Below, piece after piece: positions 29,125 to 41,000 of a DNA stretch of 64,000 nucleotides. Below the pieces are notes generated by a model that was given only the letters and a program-made list of their open reading frames with translations, ran no database searches and was not told where the DNA came from. Source of the stretch: Diadophis punctatus similis (lineage: Eukaryota; Chordata; Lepidosauria; Squamata; Dipsadidae). The stretch is from the NCBI GenBank assembly GCA_023053685.1, contig JALIGW010000003.1:44896496-44960495 (forward strand). Reading direction: 5' to 3'. Positions within the stretch are counted from its first letter, which is position 1. Every line of letters starts with the position of its first letter. The position numbers and the translations under genes are program-made.

Positions 29125-29605
29125 TTAATTGGATTCTACCAGCCATTTATATTCAAGGTAACGCATGAAAGCTTTTCTGTCATCTCGGTGCATCTTTTCC
29201 AAGACTCGTGCAACTCTACCCTGTACTTCCAAGGAGAGAAGCAACCTAGAACTAAGGAGAAATTTCCTGATAGAACAATTAATCAGTGGAACTTGTCTCC
29301 AGAAGTTGTAAATGTTCCAACACTGGAAGTTTTTAAGAAGATATTGGATAACCATTTGTCTGAAATGTTATAGTTTCCTGCCTAAGCAGGCGGTTAGACT
29401 AGAAGACCTCCAAGGTCCCTTCCAGCTCTGTTTTCTATTCTAATTCTTCATTCCCAATTCTATTCTACCGGTATTCTGTAGCCTGAATACGGAAAGCAGC
29501 CATGAATTCCGTCAAGACTTTCTCGATTCCTTCAACACAGTAGTGACTCTCTAGCAACTAACTGATATCAGGCAGCAGAAGCGTGTAACGTTGGACTACA
29601 GACAT
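29125..29605 (-). pseudogene. Unrecognised coding-like sequence split by CR1
   Basis: On the minus strand an ATG at 29605 opens MSVVQRYTLLLPDIS, meets TAG at 29560-29558, then continues in frame as LLESHYCVEGIEKVLTEFMA and AFRIQATEYR to about 29465. A CR1 3' fragment follows. Beyond it, with a one-base frame change, is GRVARVLEKMHRDDRKAFM then RYLEYKWLVESN and a stop at 29127-29125. The composition is protein-like (amphipathic, charged), and the two halves appear to flank one CR1 insertion point. I do not recognise the family. It may be a broken retrocopy or small gene, or chance within BRPF3 5' sequence. No function is claimed. Confidence 0.4.
29221..29450 (+). mobile_element. CR1 LINE 3' end
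   Basis: AACCTAGAACTAAGGAGAAA, CACTGGAAGTTTTTAAGAAG, AGAAGACCTCCAAGGTCCCT and a TTCTATTCT tail, closely like the CR1 3' region at 25850-26075. It interrupts the coding-like stretch around it. Confidence 0.9.
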
Positions 29606-29699
29606 CGCTATATCTAGAAAAAGCGGTCTTGGTAGAATCCTGCCAATCCTGAATCCTCTGAGCGGAATTTGGGTTCTACGCAAAGCTTTCTCCGCCGAA

Positions 29700-31010
29700 C
29701 GAGGCATTGTACGACGTCAAGTATCGGATCCCAACCGAAAATTCCCCCAGGCCCCTCCATGGAAAACACTTTCCCAGGGGAACGCTCTTAATTAACCCCG
29801 TTGCAAGTGAGGCTCTTGTCACGTGACCGACAAGGCAACAATTTTGATCTCTCAAAACGCCACCTCGTCTCACTTCCTTCCACAGATTAAAAGAAAAAAG
29901 CAAAGGGAGGAGGGGGAAGGGGGGAAAGGAGGAGAAAAAGTAGGCCTGAATATGAATTTATCAATGTCTCCAAGGCCCTGGGAGGGGGGAGGGGAGAGGG
30001 GGGAATCCCTCCACTAATTGCATAGCAGGTAAAGGAATCATCCGTAGCCGTGTTCGGATTGGAAAGCGGCGCTGTCCATCATCCGTCAATGGAATCAATC
30101 GCATCCTCCCGGTTCCAAACAGGAGCGACGTGTCCCTGCCTCGACCAATGATGAAGGGGAAGGTGGGCGCGGCCAATGATGTCCCGGTTATGAGGGCAAA
30201 CAAGATGGCGGGGAGCGGTTTCCCTCTTTCCCCCGCGTTCTCAGTTGCTCTCCCTTTTCCCCTCAAATTCGGTATAAGGCGTTGTGGAAGGATCCCTGCC
30301 CCGCATCTCGGAGGGCTCCAGGCCTTTCTAATTCTGTCACCCAGCTCCCGCCCAAGCCGGTCACCTTCATGCGATCCTAGGGGGACCGTGAGGAAGGGAA
30401 GGGGAAGGAGGTTGCGACTGCGGCGGCACGGGGGGGTGGGGGAGATTTTGACTCTCTACTTGCCTGGGCCGCCTCCTTGTTCTCCTCCGCGGGGGCCCCT
30501 GGCTTTCTGCGGAGCGCTCGGGATTGCACCGTCGGCAAAAGGGTGGAGGGGGGGGAACAAGATGTCGACTCAGCCAGTATCTCCTCAGCGCCGCCCCCTC
30601 ATGCCCGCGACTCTCAGCCCGCTCGGCCCCGCTGCCTCTTGCCTCAGTGCCTCCGCCGCGGCTCCGGCTCCTGTTGCGGGGTGGGGGTGGAGGGAGCGAG
30701 GGAAGGCAAGATGGAGGCGGCGGCGGCGGCAAAAAAAAAAAAAAAAAGCAGGAGCGCAGCCCGGCCAAACGATGGAGAGGAAAAGGGGGGAGGGAGGGAA
30801 GGAGGCGGCGAGGGAGGGGGCTGCAGCCGCGCTCGGCTCTCTTTCTCGGCCCCCCCCCGACAAGGACCGCCCCCCCCCCGCTTTTCCTCTCCGGACTTAG
30901 AATTGGGAAGGCCTGGGGGCAGCGGTGGGACGGTGGAGGGGGGGGAAGTGACCGAGATAGGCTAATGAACCCTGTGTGGTGGCGGCTGACAGACACTTGA
31001 GTGGGGTGCG
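29700..31010 (-). promoter_or_regulatory. CpG-rich block, probable BRPF3 promoter / first non-coding exon
   Basis: GC-rich, CpG-dense from about 30.05 to 30.95 kb, in contrast to AT-rich surroundings. CCAAT boxes read on the plus strand at 30145 and 30173 and on the minus at 30058-30062. AAGATGGCGG (YY1-like) is at 30202. It lies 14 kb upstream of the BRPF3 start codon on the correct side and about 7 kb beyond the MAPK13 3' end. A possible exon-1 donor on the minus strand is GAAG|GTGACC near 30360, but I cannot fix the start site. Plus-strand factor motifs mean bidirectional transcription is possible. Confidence 0.7.
29818..29827. promoter_or_regulatory. Palindromic E-box GTCACGTGAC
   Basis: A perfect 10-bp palindrome containing CACGTG, the kind bound by USF and MiT/TFE factors. 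It lies at the edge of the CpG-rich block, where a promoter element would be expected. Function is inferred from motif and place only. Confidence 0.5.
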
Positions 31011-31789
31011 AGGTAATTCTTGAAACTGGCTGCCTCAGGAGGCCGGCTTGGGGACTAAGTTGAATTCTGGCGACATGCAGGGAGGAAAAGTGCTGGGAAT
31101 CATTCTGAGGCAGCAACTGAAGAGCTTGTTCATACCTGATCCAATTCCTACAGGCAGAGTCACTTCCGTGTAAGAACGTGTGTATCCCATATGTAGATTG
31201 GAGCATGTGTGCAATTTGCTGCAGGCTTATGCTTTGGGAGGCCCTGCCCAGCAAAATGACAAGTGTCTGAATATGGCCTGGTGATACACGTGATGTTAAC
31301 ATTATGTGCCACACTGTAATAAGTGAGCCTGTTTCTCATAAATTTAAAGAGCCTGGGTCTGAGCCAGCCTCCTCAATCTGCTCCAAAGGTGTCCCCCCCC
31401 CATACAATCACTAGCATTTTAATAAAATATATAATGGGAAACACCAGGTTGAAGGTGGCAGTACTGGATTATACCATTCATGTACAGGGAAATAGGAAAG
31501 ATGTGTACTGCTGTGCTGTTTAAACTTTCATTTGATTTGTGAAGATGCTCAATTTTGGCTTTTATGTCATGTACAAAACTTTTTCCTCATTGCTAATTGT
31601 TATAACTGCAATAAATAAATTACAGCCATATGCTATTACAAGGATTCCAAATATTGTATGAGTTAGCTAGTGACATAAAGAAACCAGACAGTATAAGCTG
31701 TGTGATTCATATTGGGGAAATGTTACATTGCAGTGGTACTCAATTCATGAATGCTAAGTAGAAGGAAGAGGAAGAACTTCGGGTACTCA
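31011..31789. other. Intergenic, upstream of BRPF3: nothing recognised
   Basis: No coding frame of note. GAG|GTAATT at about 31010 could act as a plus-strand donor for an upstream antisense transcript, but nothing else supports this. Confidence 0.4.
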
Positions 31790-33535
31790 TTCTTATGCTC
31801 TTATTAGTGTACCGACCAGGAACTTGCGAATATACAGTAACAATAAACCTTGGTTCACAGCTAAACTTAAGCACCTATGTCATTCCAAAGAGGAACCCTA
31901 CAGAAAAGGTGATAGAATGCTGTACAATCAGGCCAGAAATGTATTAACAAGGGAGATCAGAGCAGCAAAAAGAAACTACTCTGAAAAGCTAAGGAATCAG
32001 TTCTCAACAAATGAACCAGCAAACGTGGAAAACTCTTAAAAACATCACCGGTTATGGCAAACCTCTTTCCCAAGCTGAAGGAAATCAGCAACTGGCAGAT
32101 GACCTGAAGGGGTTCTACTGCAGGTTTGAAAGGAAACTACAGCCACCTATCTCCACAACCTCCGTCCCAGACACACCAACAACAGCCAAACCTCCTACAA
32201 CTGACCCCATCCCATTGAATTCACAACCCCTGGTGATCACAGAAAAGGAAGTGCAAGATCTATTTCACAGAAGCCAGGAAAAGCACCAGGTCCAGACAAG
32301 ATAACTCCTTGCTTAAAAGTCTGTGCTGACCAATTGGCCCCCATCTTCACCCAAATCTTTAACAAATCACTAGAGATATGCCATGTTCCTTCTTGCTTCA
32401 AACGCTCCACTATCATCCCAGTGCCGAAGAAGCCCTCCATCAAGGAACTAAATGACTACAGACCAGTTGCTCTAACATCTGTAGTTATGAAAACCTTTGA
32501 AAGGCTAGTGATGTCCCATTTGAAAACCATCACAGATCCATTGTTAGACCCCTGCAATTTGCATATCGAGCAAATAGATCGACAGATGATGCTGTTAATA
32601 CGGCTCTGCACTACATCCTACATCTTGAATCTCCGAAGACCTACGCAAGGGTCCTCTATAGACTTTAGTTCAGCATTCAATACCATCATACCGGACATTC
32701 TTCTAACTAAATAAATCGGCTAGCGGTACTGGAACACACTTGTAACCCTGCCTTCCATTGAGGACCTGTATACTGCAAGAGTCAAAAAGAGGGCCATGAA
32801 AATATTTACTGACTCCTCGCATCCTGGACAAATTGTTTCAACTCCTACCGTCAAAACCAGTGCTCCCCAACCTTTTGTCACCCTTGGCACACCATAGCCT
32901 CTCCCAAAATTCCACGGCACACCACATACAAAAATTGGATAAAAAACAAATATAATCTTCAAAATATTGTTTTGAAGAGTATAATAGTATAGGAATGTCA
33001 AACTGGGCATAACAGAATTACTTGATTTATTATTTTATTTGATAATTAGGTAGGATGCGAGCTTTTGCCGCGGCACACTTGGCATGGCCTCACGGCACAC
33101 CAGTGTGCCACGGCACACTGGTTGGGGAGCACTGGTCAAAACAACGCTATAGAGCACTGCACACCAAGACAACTAGACACAAGAGCAGTTTTTCCCCGAA
33201 CGCCATCACTCTGCTAAACAAATAATTCCCTCACCACTGTCAAACTATTCACTAAGGCTGCATTACTATTACTATTAGTCTTCTCATCGTTCCTATCACC
33301 CATCTCCCACTTAAGACTGTATGACTGTAACTTGTTGCTTGTATCCTTACGATTTATATTACTATTGATTGTTTCCTGATTGCTTATTTGTACCCTATGA
33401 CAATCATTAAGTGTTGTACCTCATGATTCTTGACGAATGTATCTTGTCTTTTTATGTACACTGAGAGCATATGCACCAAAGACAAATTCCTTGTCTGTCC
33501 AATCACACTTGGCCAATAAAGAATTCTATTCTATT
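31790..33535 (+). mobile_element. L2-like LINE remnant with RT fragments
   Basis: Readable pieces include [39 protein letters not shown] and [20 protein letters not shown] (RT fingers), and [17 protein letters not shown] text in shifted frames. It then jumps to the 3' region (TGCCTTCCATTGAGGACCTG) and a TTCTATTCTAT tail. Deleted through most of the palm; split by a MITE at 32858. Inactive. Confidence 0.87.
32858..33134. mobile_element. hAT-like MITE, TIR CAGTGCTCCCCAACC, TSD gtcaaaac
   Basis: 277 bp from CAGTGCTCCCCAACCTTTTG to GGTTGGGGAGCACTG, with exact GTCAAAAC at 32850-32857 and 33135-33142. Inserted in the L2-like 3' region; the pre-insertion sequence can be matched to the intact copy near 4195. 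Confidence 0.95.
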
Positions 33536-34690
33536 AGCAAGCTACTGCATAAAATGATAAATTGAAATTGTTCTATAGTTTGCTCACCAACATACTTATA
33601 CCTTTATTACAGGCATAGTATAATCAATTGGCTAAAACTACTCATGCTATTACTGAATGCAGATTCAAAATGAAAATGTACTGCCAGCTGCTATGGGAAG
33701 TACCGTATTCTCAATCAGGCTGTAGTAAAGTAAATATGGATACCCAACTATCCAGAACTTGAACTCTGGCAATTTAGAATTTTAACTTGTAAATAGTTTA
33801 GATTTTCTCTATTTTAATATGTATAATTCTGATTGAGTTTGTTTTAATATAACCTGTAATTTGTTTAAAATGTTCCACTTCTTTTGAGCTCTGCATTTTT
33901 ATGAAATGCATACAACTTAATAAAAGTCACTTTAAAACTAAAAAAAACAACCTTATTTGTTGCTGTACTACTCTCACCTGTATTATTTATTTACTAGAAT
34001 GATATTCCACCTTTTGTGCAAGAGTTTATAAAAGGCACACCATATAGGATGTGCTCTTCTATTCCCCCCCCCCCCCAGCAATCACCCTCTGAGGTAGGAT
34101 GTGCTGATAGCAAATGATTTCCTCCAAATCAACCAATGAGCTTCAGTGGCTGAGAGTTAAACTTATTTCCTCAATGCCAGTCCAAAAATTTAAATTTGAT
34201 AACAGCTTTGGAATGATTTGCTTCCAATGCTCTGAAACAAGTACACATTAAGAAAGTGTTCCATTGATGCAATGGCATAATTTAAATTTCCTTGATAGCA
34301 GCTAACAATTGTTAATACTTATTTTCTGCTAATAATGGGTTGATATTTTTTTCATAGATATTTCTATTGAACTGAAATAAAACTAAAATTAGGTATCAAA
34401 AAGGGATAATTTTGAGTTTCAAATACAGAGTAGAACAAAGAGTTCAGAGAAATATTTCCAAATAATTTCTGGAGAGAAAAGTCATTTCCAAAATAAGATT
34501 AGTTTGCAACTCAGGTATTTTTACTGCCAAGGTGATAATTGTTTTGTGAAGAGTAGAATTAATACATCACTTGAGTCCTGCTTCCTCATATTGTGATGGT
34601 GGTATGTGTCCTTGAGAGAGATAAGCAAAAAACACCAGGAGTGTACATTATAAATATAGATTCCTAACAAGTTCATCAAAAATGAGAAAG
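33536..34690. other. Intergenic: nothing recognised
   Basis: AT-rich. A TTAATAAAAGTCACTTTAAA plus A-run at about 33918-33950 resembles a retroposed 3' end. A 13-C run lies at about 34065. No gene seen. Confidence 0.5.
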
Positions 34691-35900
34691 CAAACAAGTA
34701 GCTGTATCAGGCCACTTGAGGTGGATGATCACTTTAGTGACAATGGCAAAGGCATTTTGTATTGCATAAAAGAAAGCAATGGTAAACTACTGTAGTTAAC
34801 CAATAAAGGCACAGAGATTATGTAGTTCTGTGCTGGATTTTGAGCTGCTTGGGTCAGATGGCAATGAATATGTTCCCAAAGAAGAGCTAAGGCTCTTTTG
34901 GAGTACTACTACTACCACCAGTGTTTTTGGCATGGTTAGATGAAAGCCTTAGGAACATCTAGTTTCTGTGTTTGCTTATTGTCATGCAGGATAAGAAAAC
35001 CCAAAGCTACAGAGACATTGCAGTGGGAACCGAACACAAGCATAAACATGGGAAAGTTCAACACAGTGAAAGATGAAGTGAATTGGCTTCATACTGACAT
35101 TTTAGGTATCAGAAAATGGACAATTCAGTTTACTACTCAGGCACAAAGATCAAGTGTTGCTTTAATAGGAAGGATGGAGCAAGAACTATTTGGGTATAAT
35201 GCAGTCAATGGCTGAATAATATCAGACTTCACAGACAGCTCTAACATGATAGTTATCTATGTTTAAGTTCCAATCACTGATGTAGAAGAGGAGGTTCTGA
35301 TGTGTTTTATAGTCAGGTTCAATCTGACATCAAGAAAAATGTAAGGTGTGCTTCTATTGGAGATGAATGCCAAAGTTGGAAATCGTAAAGAAGAAAATCT
35401 GAAAACATTTGCCTAAGAAACAGAAATGGATCTGAAGAAAAACTTACCAGTTTCTGCCAATTGAATGATTTCATTGTTAACACAGTTTTCCAACAAGCCT
35501 ATATATGTGTACATTATCAGATGCAATATCTAAAAATTAAAACGGCTGTGCTGTGCAGAAGTTATATTGACCTCTACAAGGAGGTGTAAAAAGACTGAAG
35601 ATGGTATTGGGAATGGAAAAAAAAAACTTCCAAATAAGCTCTGAACTCAAATGGAGGTTCCATGCTTGAATTGGTATACTAAAGAACACCACATGACAGA
35701 TAGACCTGGCTCTCTGGAGGAGTCTAATACTAAGAAAGGTGGAAGAAAAAGTAAGAGGACAGCCACCAGCAAAGTGAATAAATTCAATTTCAGTGGCAAT
35801 GTGTGCAGTTTCAGAAAATCAAATGGGCAAAATGGGAAATAGATCATGCTGCAGAAATTCTACTTATGTGGTTGCTAAGAGTCAACACTGACTAATGGCA
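34690..35900 (+). mobile_element. Degenerate Bov-B-like (RTE) LINE
   Basis: Fragments of the apurinic-endonuclease part of a Bov-B ORF can be read: NMGKFNTVKDEVNWLHTDIL GI (about 35048-35110), LLEMNAKVGNR (about 35355) and FCQLNDFIVNTVFQQAY (about 35455-35505). Preceded by GAGGTGGATGATCACTTTAG-type 5' sequence. Many stops. Family assigned by resemblance to remembered Bov-B protein. Confidence 0.75.
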
Positions 35901-36484
35901 CATAAGCAAAATAATAAAAACTAATACATTAGCTGCACAATGTAAACAATTAGTGCCTACTGTCTGACTATATTTGGAAATCATATCTTTACAGCAGCAC
36001 AAGATGAATGTTCCTAGAGTTTTGTTGTCTTATTAGTACACAAAATATGACAAATGCAATAAGCTAAATGCTTCTAAATTTCAGTACTTGTTTCTAGTCC
36101 ATTCTCAGACTAAAGCAGCGTCATGTTTACATTGCAGCTATTTGTAATTATTGGAACATCTCAATTTAGAATAATTATTATTTCTATTTCTGAAACTATC
36201 TGTTACAAATCAGTAATACGGTAAAACAGACACTGGAAGGAGAACAGAAAAATGGAAAGATTTCAACATTGAAATATTGCTCACTAGCGATAATATAACA
36301 ACGTGTTCATAAAGAGAATAATAAATGTTTTGAAAGTTTTTTAATGGAATCTTCCGCATATCCAAATAAAAATGAGGGGTCAGGAGACTTTTGATTACAA
36401 GATATTCTGCAGTTTGATTTTCATTTTTTTTTCTTAGCATTTCAAATTGGCAGAAGTGAAAATAAACATGGATTATCATAAAAT
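35901..36484. other. Intergenic: nothing recognised
   Basis: AT-rich unique-looking DNA. Confidence 0.5.
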
Positions 36485-36769
36485 CAGTGGTGAAATCCAA
36501 ATTTTTTTACTACCAGTTCTGTGGGCGTGGCTTGGTGGGCGTGGCAGGGGAAGGATACTGCAAAATCTCCATTCCCACCCCACTCCAGAGGAAGGATACT
36601 GCAAAATCCCCATTCCCTCCCCACTCCTGGGGGAAGGATATTGCAAAATCTCCATTCCCACCCCACTCTGGGGCCAGCCAGAGGTGGTATTTGCCAGTTC
36701 TGCAAACTACTCAACATTTCCGCTACCGGTTCTCCAGAACCTGTCAGAACCTGCTGGATTTCACCCCTG
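36485..36769. mobile_element. hAT-like MITE, GTGGGTT family variant
   Basis: 285 bp from CAGTGGTGAAATCC to GGATTTCACCCCTG. Interior has three imperfect direct copies of a 46-50 bp unit (AAGGATACTGCAAAATCYCC ATTCC...). Target duplication not clear. Confidence 0.8.
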
Positions 36770-36973
36770 CAAAATGCTTCTGAGAATTGCAGTAATATGA
36801 AAGTACCCTTCATTTCATTACATTATACATTTCAATCATTTTAAAGTACTAAATATTGCCAAATGAGTCTGGTCTGTAATCCAACAGGCTATTCAGTTCT
36901 TCCGCTTTTTATCTGAAATTGTAAATCTCTGGCTCTCGTATATGTGTGTGTGCGTGGGTGGGTGGGAATGAAC

Positions 36974-37329
36974 CAGAGGTGGGTTCCTCCCAGTTCGGAC
37001 CGGTTTGCCCGAACTGGTACCAAGCCACTGGTGATGTCACAATGATGTCACGGAACCAGTTCTGTCGGTGCCGATCTGTGGACGCCGCCATCTCTTTTTG
37101 GGGAATTTGTTTGGGGAAAAAATTTGGACATTTTTGGGGGGAATTTTTTTCTGGGTTTTTTTTCTTCTGCGCATGTGAAGAAGCCAAGTTTCCAGCACTG
37201 CGCATGCATCACCATCTTGTTTTCAGCTTTTTGGGGGGGGGGTTTAAAATTTTTTGGCACCATGCATGCACGCCCACGAGGCGCGGGAGGATGCGAACCG
37301 GCAGCGAGGTAAGTTAGAACCCACCCCTG
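36974..37329. mobile_element. hAT-like MITE, GTGGGTT family
   Basis: 356 bp from CAGAGGTGGGTTCCTCCCAG to TTAGAACCCACCCCTG; flanks GAATGAAC and GAGTGAAC match at 7 of 8. Confidence 0.88.
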
Positions 37330-37674
37330 GAGTGAACATGTGGTATGTGTGTGCACGCACATATCCCAGATCACAATTTAAATAATAATAGAGTTAACAT
37401 TTGCAAAGAAACAATACTGAGGGAAATCATGCCAGATGGGAATTATCAATGCTTTAAGATGTAAATACTTTCCATTTGCAATACTATATGGCTAATGTAA
37501 GGTCATTAAGAAGTGAGAGATCTGTTTCAAATGTAAAATATTTAGTGAGAATGAATCACAGGGAACATAATGTAACTTGCTCTTTGCAACTGTTCCTTTA
37601 TTATATAAATATTTTTCTTTTTTTGAAACATTATGCTTTTTTATTTAATTGGAGATATTAGGAGAAAGAAAGAT

Positions 37675-37680
37675 TTTATT
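37675..37680 (-). terminator. Candidate MAPK13 poly(A) signal AATAAA
   Basis: TTTATT on the plus strand, the first AATAAA met on the minus strand about 320 bp after the MAPK13 stop. Others follow at 37640-37645 and 37597-37602. Which one is used cannot be told. Confidence 0.4.
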
Positions 37681-37996
37681 CACCTGTAGAAACATGTACT
37701 TTAACTTTTTAGACCAAGTTTATGGAACCAGTTACAAAAAGTACAAGAAAAAGAAAAACATAGCCATCACATTTTATCACAAAGAGATTTAATGAGAATC
37801 ACCTCAACCTGTGCCTCTCAAAGTTGCTGTATCACTCTGATGTTCAGAGTAAAGTTGGCTTCTGTTGATTCACTATTATTGTGATTATATATATATGGCC
37901 TTTTTCATCCTGGTTTATATTTACTCTTCTTTAGGATCAAAATACCGATGGTTGTGTATCATTGGAAAGGTCGATCAGCGGTAGACATACAAGAGT

Positions 37997-38076
37997 CTAT
38001 AAGGTCATTCCACTTCTCCTCTTGGAATCTTTCCGAGCAATTGGGCTGAATGACAGTATTTCACTGTAAATATGCC
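37997..38076 (-). CDS. MAPK13: MAPK13 exon 12 (C-terminus and stop)
   Basis: Acceptor ATCTTTAAAG, 80 nt of coding to TAG at 37999-37997. Completes Arg and codes [25 protein letters not shown]. Too short to stand out as an open frame; found from the expected p38 delta ending. The 3' UTR follows to the left. Confidence 0.95.
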
Positions 38077-41000
38077 CTTTAAAGATAAGCAAAATTTACA
38101 TACATGTAAGTGCATTTTTGTTCAAACAATAAAGGCACACTGAGCACATTTTAGCAAACTATAATGGATGGAGGATTGAATGCAGCTGAAAATACCTGTT
38201 GCTATTCCAGTATAATTTTTGAACAGCAACAAAAGCAATAGTAACAGATGGCAACATTTCATCTTACATAGGCCTTCCTAAACTGCTCAGTTTTTTAAAA
38301 GGTTGTTGAAAGACCTATTCTTACTACCGGTAGTATCCCATTCTATTGAAGAGATGGGTAATTTATCCTGCTGTATTTAAATGATATTTAAAAACATTAT
38401 TATAGGTGGCATCATATGTTACTTTTATTAGGTATGGATTTAGTTTGCTAGCTGCTTTTTAAAACCTAATTTAAATGTTATAATTTTATGAACCCACTAT
38501 ATTGAATTGTATATTAGACTTACCATATATTTGTATATTAGACTTATATTTGGCTGCCACACTGAAGATAACAGGCAATACATGGCTAAGAAATGCTTCC
38601 AATATGTGAATACTTATTAATTAGATGTGGACTAAAAAAATGGACCTGTCATTATTAAACATCAATTTGTTAGATTTATCAGTTCATCTCTTCAGTATAA
38701 GTGAGTCCTGTTCTAGCTTGTCATTCCATATCATATACCCATGAATGTACCCACTGCAAGGTGGGCTGTTCCCTGCCTTTATTAAGGTTTCATAGGAAAG
38801 GATTATAAATAAACATCTGCTTCTTTAAGTTTTCAATTTATCATTCAAACTAGCATATGGCATATTATTTGGTGATGTCTTTAGAAAGTAGGTCTTCCTT
38901 TCATTATTCATTGTTTTTCTTTTTCTTTCCCCCTTTTTAATAGTCCCTTGTCTTTATTTTTTAGGAGACTTATTTCCCAAGTGCTTCTGCTTGACACTCG
39001 GTTTTAAACCTAAAATGAGAAATGTGTTGGTGGATTAAGTGTCCCTCAACATGGTGACAACGAAATTCAGTGTAGTGATGTTTCCATATTATATTAAAGT
39101 ATGCTGAATTTTTGTGTTTCTTCTTACCCAAAGAATTATGGAGTAACTAACAATGGTGAAAAAGAGTGGGGGAGTTACCCACAGAATTTTTTCTTAATTA
39201 GTATTTGTGTAAGTCATGTTGCAGTCTATACTCCTAGTTATGAATTTTATCTACTTCAGAGAGAACCTGTACTTCAGACTGTGTTCAACATTAATATAGC
39301 TAGTTATTATGTGTGCAGGAATAGGAGGACTTCAGGTTCATAAACTCTGATGAGGATTGCACTAGGGGGCAAGGATATATAAAAACTGTCCAGCTGAACT
39401 TACTTCTCCATTCATTTATGGAAAGCTTTGTACTCCCTATGGAATCATCATAGGAGTGCTGGGCTTCTGTCTCTTCCTCAACATCTCTGAATGGATCGAA
39501 GTAGGAATGGGCCAGAGCTTGGGTTGCCGTGAGTCGTTTTTCTACATCGAGCTGCAACATTTTGTCGAGCAAGTCCACGGCTACAAAGAAAGATATAAAT
39601 ATTGTAAAAATTAAAGAAAGCTATAATTGTTTATTATAGGAAGGATAAATCTAAAAGTTTAAGATGACTAAATTGGCTATATTTACTTCATCCAGTTTTC
39701 ACATTTCAGTAAACAAATATAAGTGGCTCACTACTGTAGTTGGAACGTGAAACAATATCCTTGAAAAATCTCAGTACGAGATGAGCCCAAATATAGGTCA
39801 AGTCACTTGACCTATATATGATAAAGCTTACAACATAGTTAAATTAGGTAGAAGGATTCAGCTTGATGGATTGTAAAGTAGCCTGTAACTTCAACAAAGT
39901 TTAACTTTTAAAACATCTTTGTTGAAGTTCCAGGCCACTTTGCAATACATCAAGCTGAATACTTCTATCTAATTTAACTACGTTGTAAGCTTCATCATTT
40001 GGAATTTGAGGCAGGGTGAAACCCAAGTGACTTGATGTATATTTGTAAATTTTACCATTACATTACTGGTCAGTTCTCACCATGGAGCTAGTGTAAGGTG
40101 ACCAGACGTCCCGATTTTGGCGGGACAGACCCGCTCTTTCATGATTTGTCCCGCATCCCGCCCGTCCTCTAAAAAGTCCCGATTTTTTGAAAGAATGCAC
40201 GACTAGGGCATTCTTTCAAAAAATCAGCCTGAAAGGGCGGCGTGCGAGATTGGGGGGAGGAGTTAAACTTTCGGCGGGCACTGGAGGGCGGTGAAGAGGC
40301 GCCTGATGCAGCCCCGCCCTCTCGAAACGGCCGGTGTCGCGGTGGGCGGGGCGGCCCGAGCGAAGGAATCGCATCCAAGATGGCCCTCGGGCCGGCGCTG
40401 GCTCAGCCGGCCGGGGCCGCCGCCGCAGCCTTCCCGCCGCCGGGGCAGCCGGGACTGGGGGCCCAGCCGCAGGGGCAGCAGCAGCAGCAGCAGGCCTCTC
40501 AGCTCGGGCCGGCCGTGGGCGGCATTGGCGGCGGGCGGGCGTCCCGCATTGACTCCTCCGGCGGTGGCTGGAAGCTGGCGGAAGAGCCGGTGTCAAAATT
40601 CACACCGGCTCTTCTGCCAGCTTCCAGCCGCCGCCGGAGGAGTCAACGCGGGACGCACGCCCGCCGCCAACGCCGCCCACGGCCGGCCCGAGCTGAGAGG
40701 CCTGCTGCTGCTGCCCCTGCGGCTGGGCCCCCAGTCCCGGCTGCCCCGGCGGCGGGAAGGCTGCGGCGGCGGCCCCGGCCGGCTGAGCCAGTGCCGGACC
40801 GAGCTGAGAGGCCTGCTGCTGCTGCTGCTGCCCCTGCGGCTGGGCCCAACCTGGCCGTCCTCGAGTGCCTGCAGGATGTGCCGAGGTCAGCGGGCGGCAC
40901 GGGACCCCCGGGCGGGCGGGGGGGAGGGAGGAGGAGAGCCAAGAGATGCTGGGGGCTGCTCCCCTTCCCAAGCCAGCCCAAGCCACTGCCGGCTCCCGAA

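Noticed and set aside
30130..30900. 256-codon plus-strand open frame and overlapping long frames on both strands in the CpG-rich block
   Set aside because: GC-rich DNA has few stop codons; the translations are low-complexity Arg/Pro/Ser/Lys runs with no domain, and several frames are open at once.
35651..35842. 63-codon plus-strand frame after the Bov-B fragments
   Set aside because: Lies in degenerate Bov-B-like sequence and has no recognisable domain.
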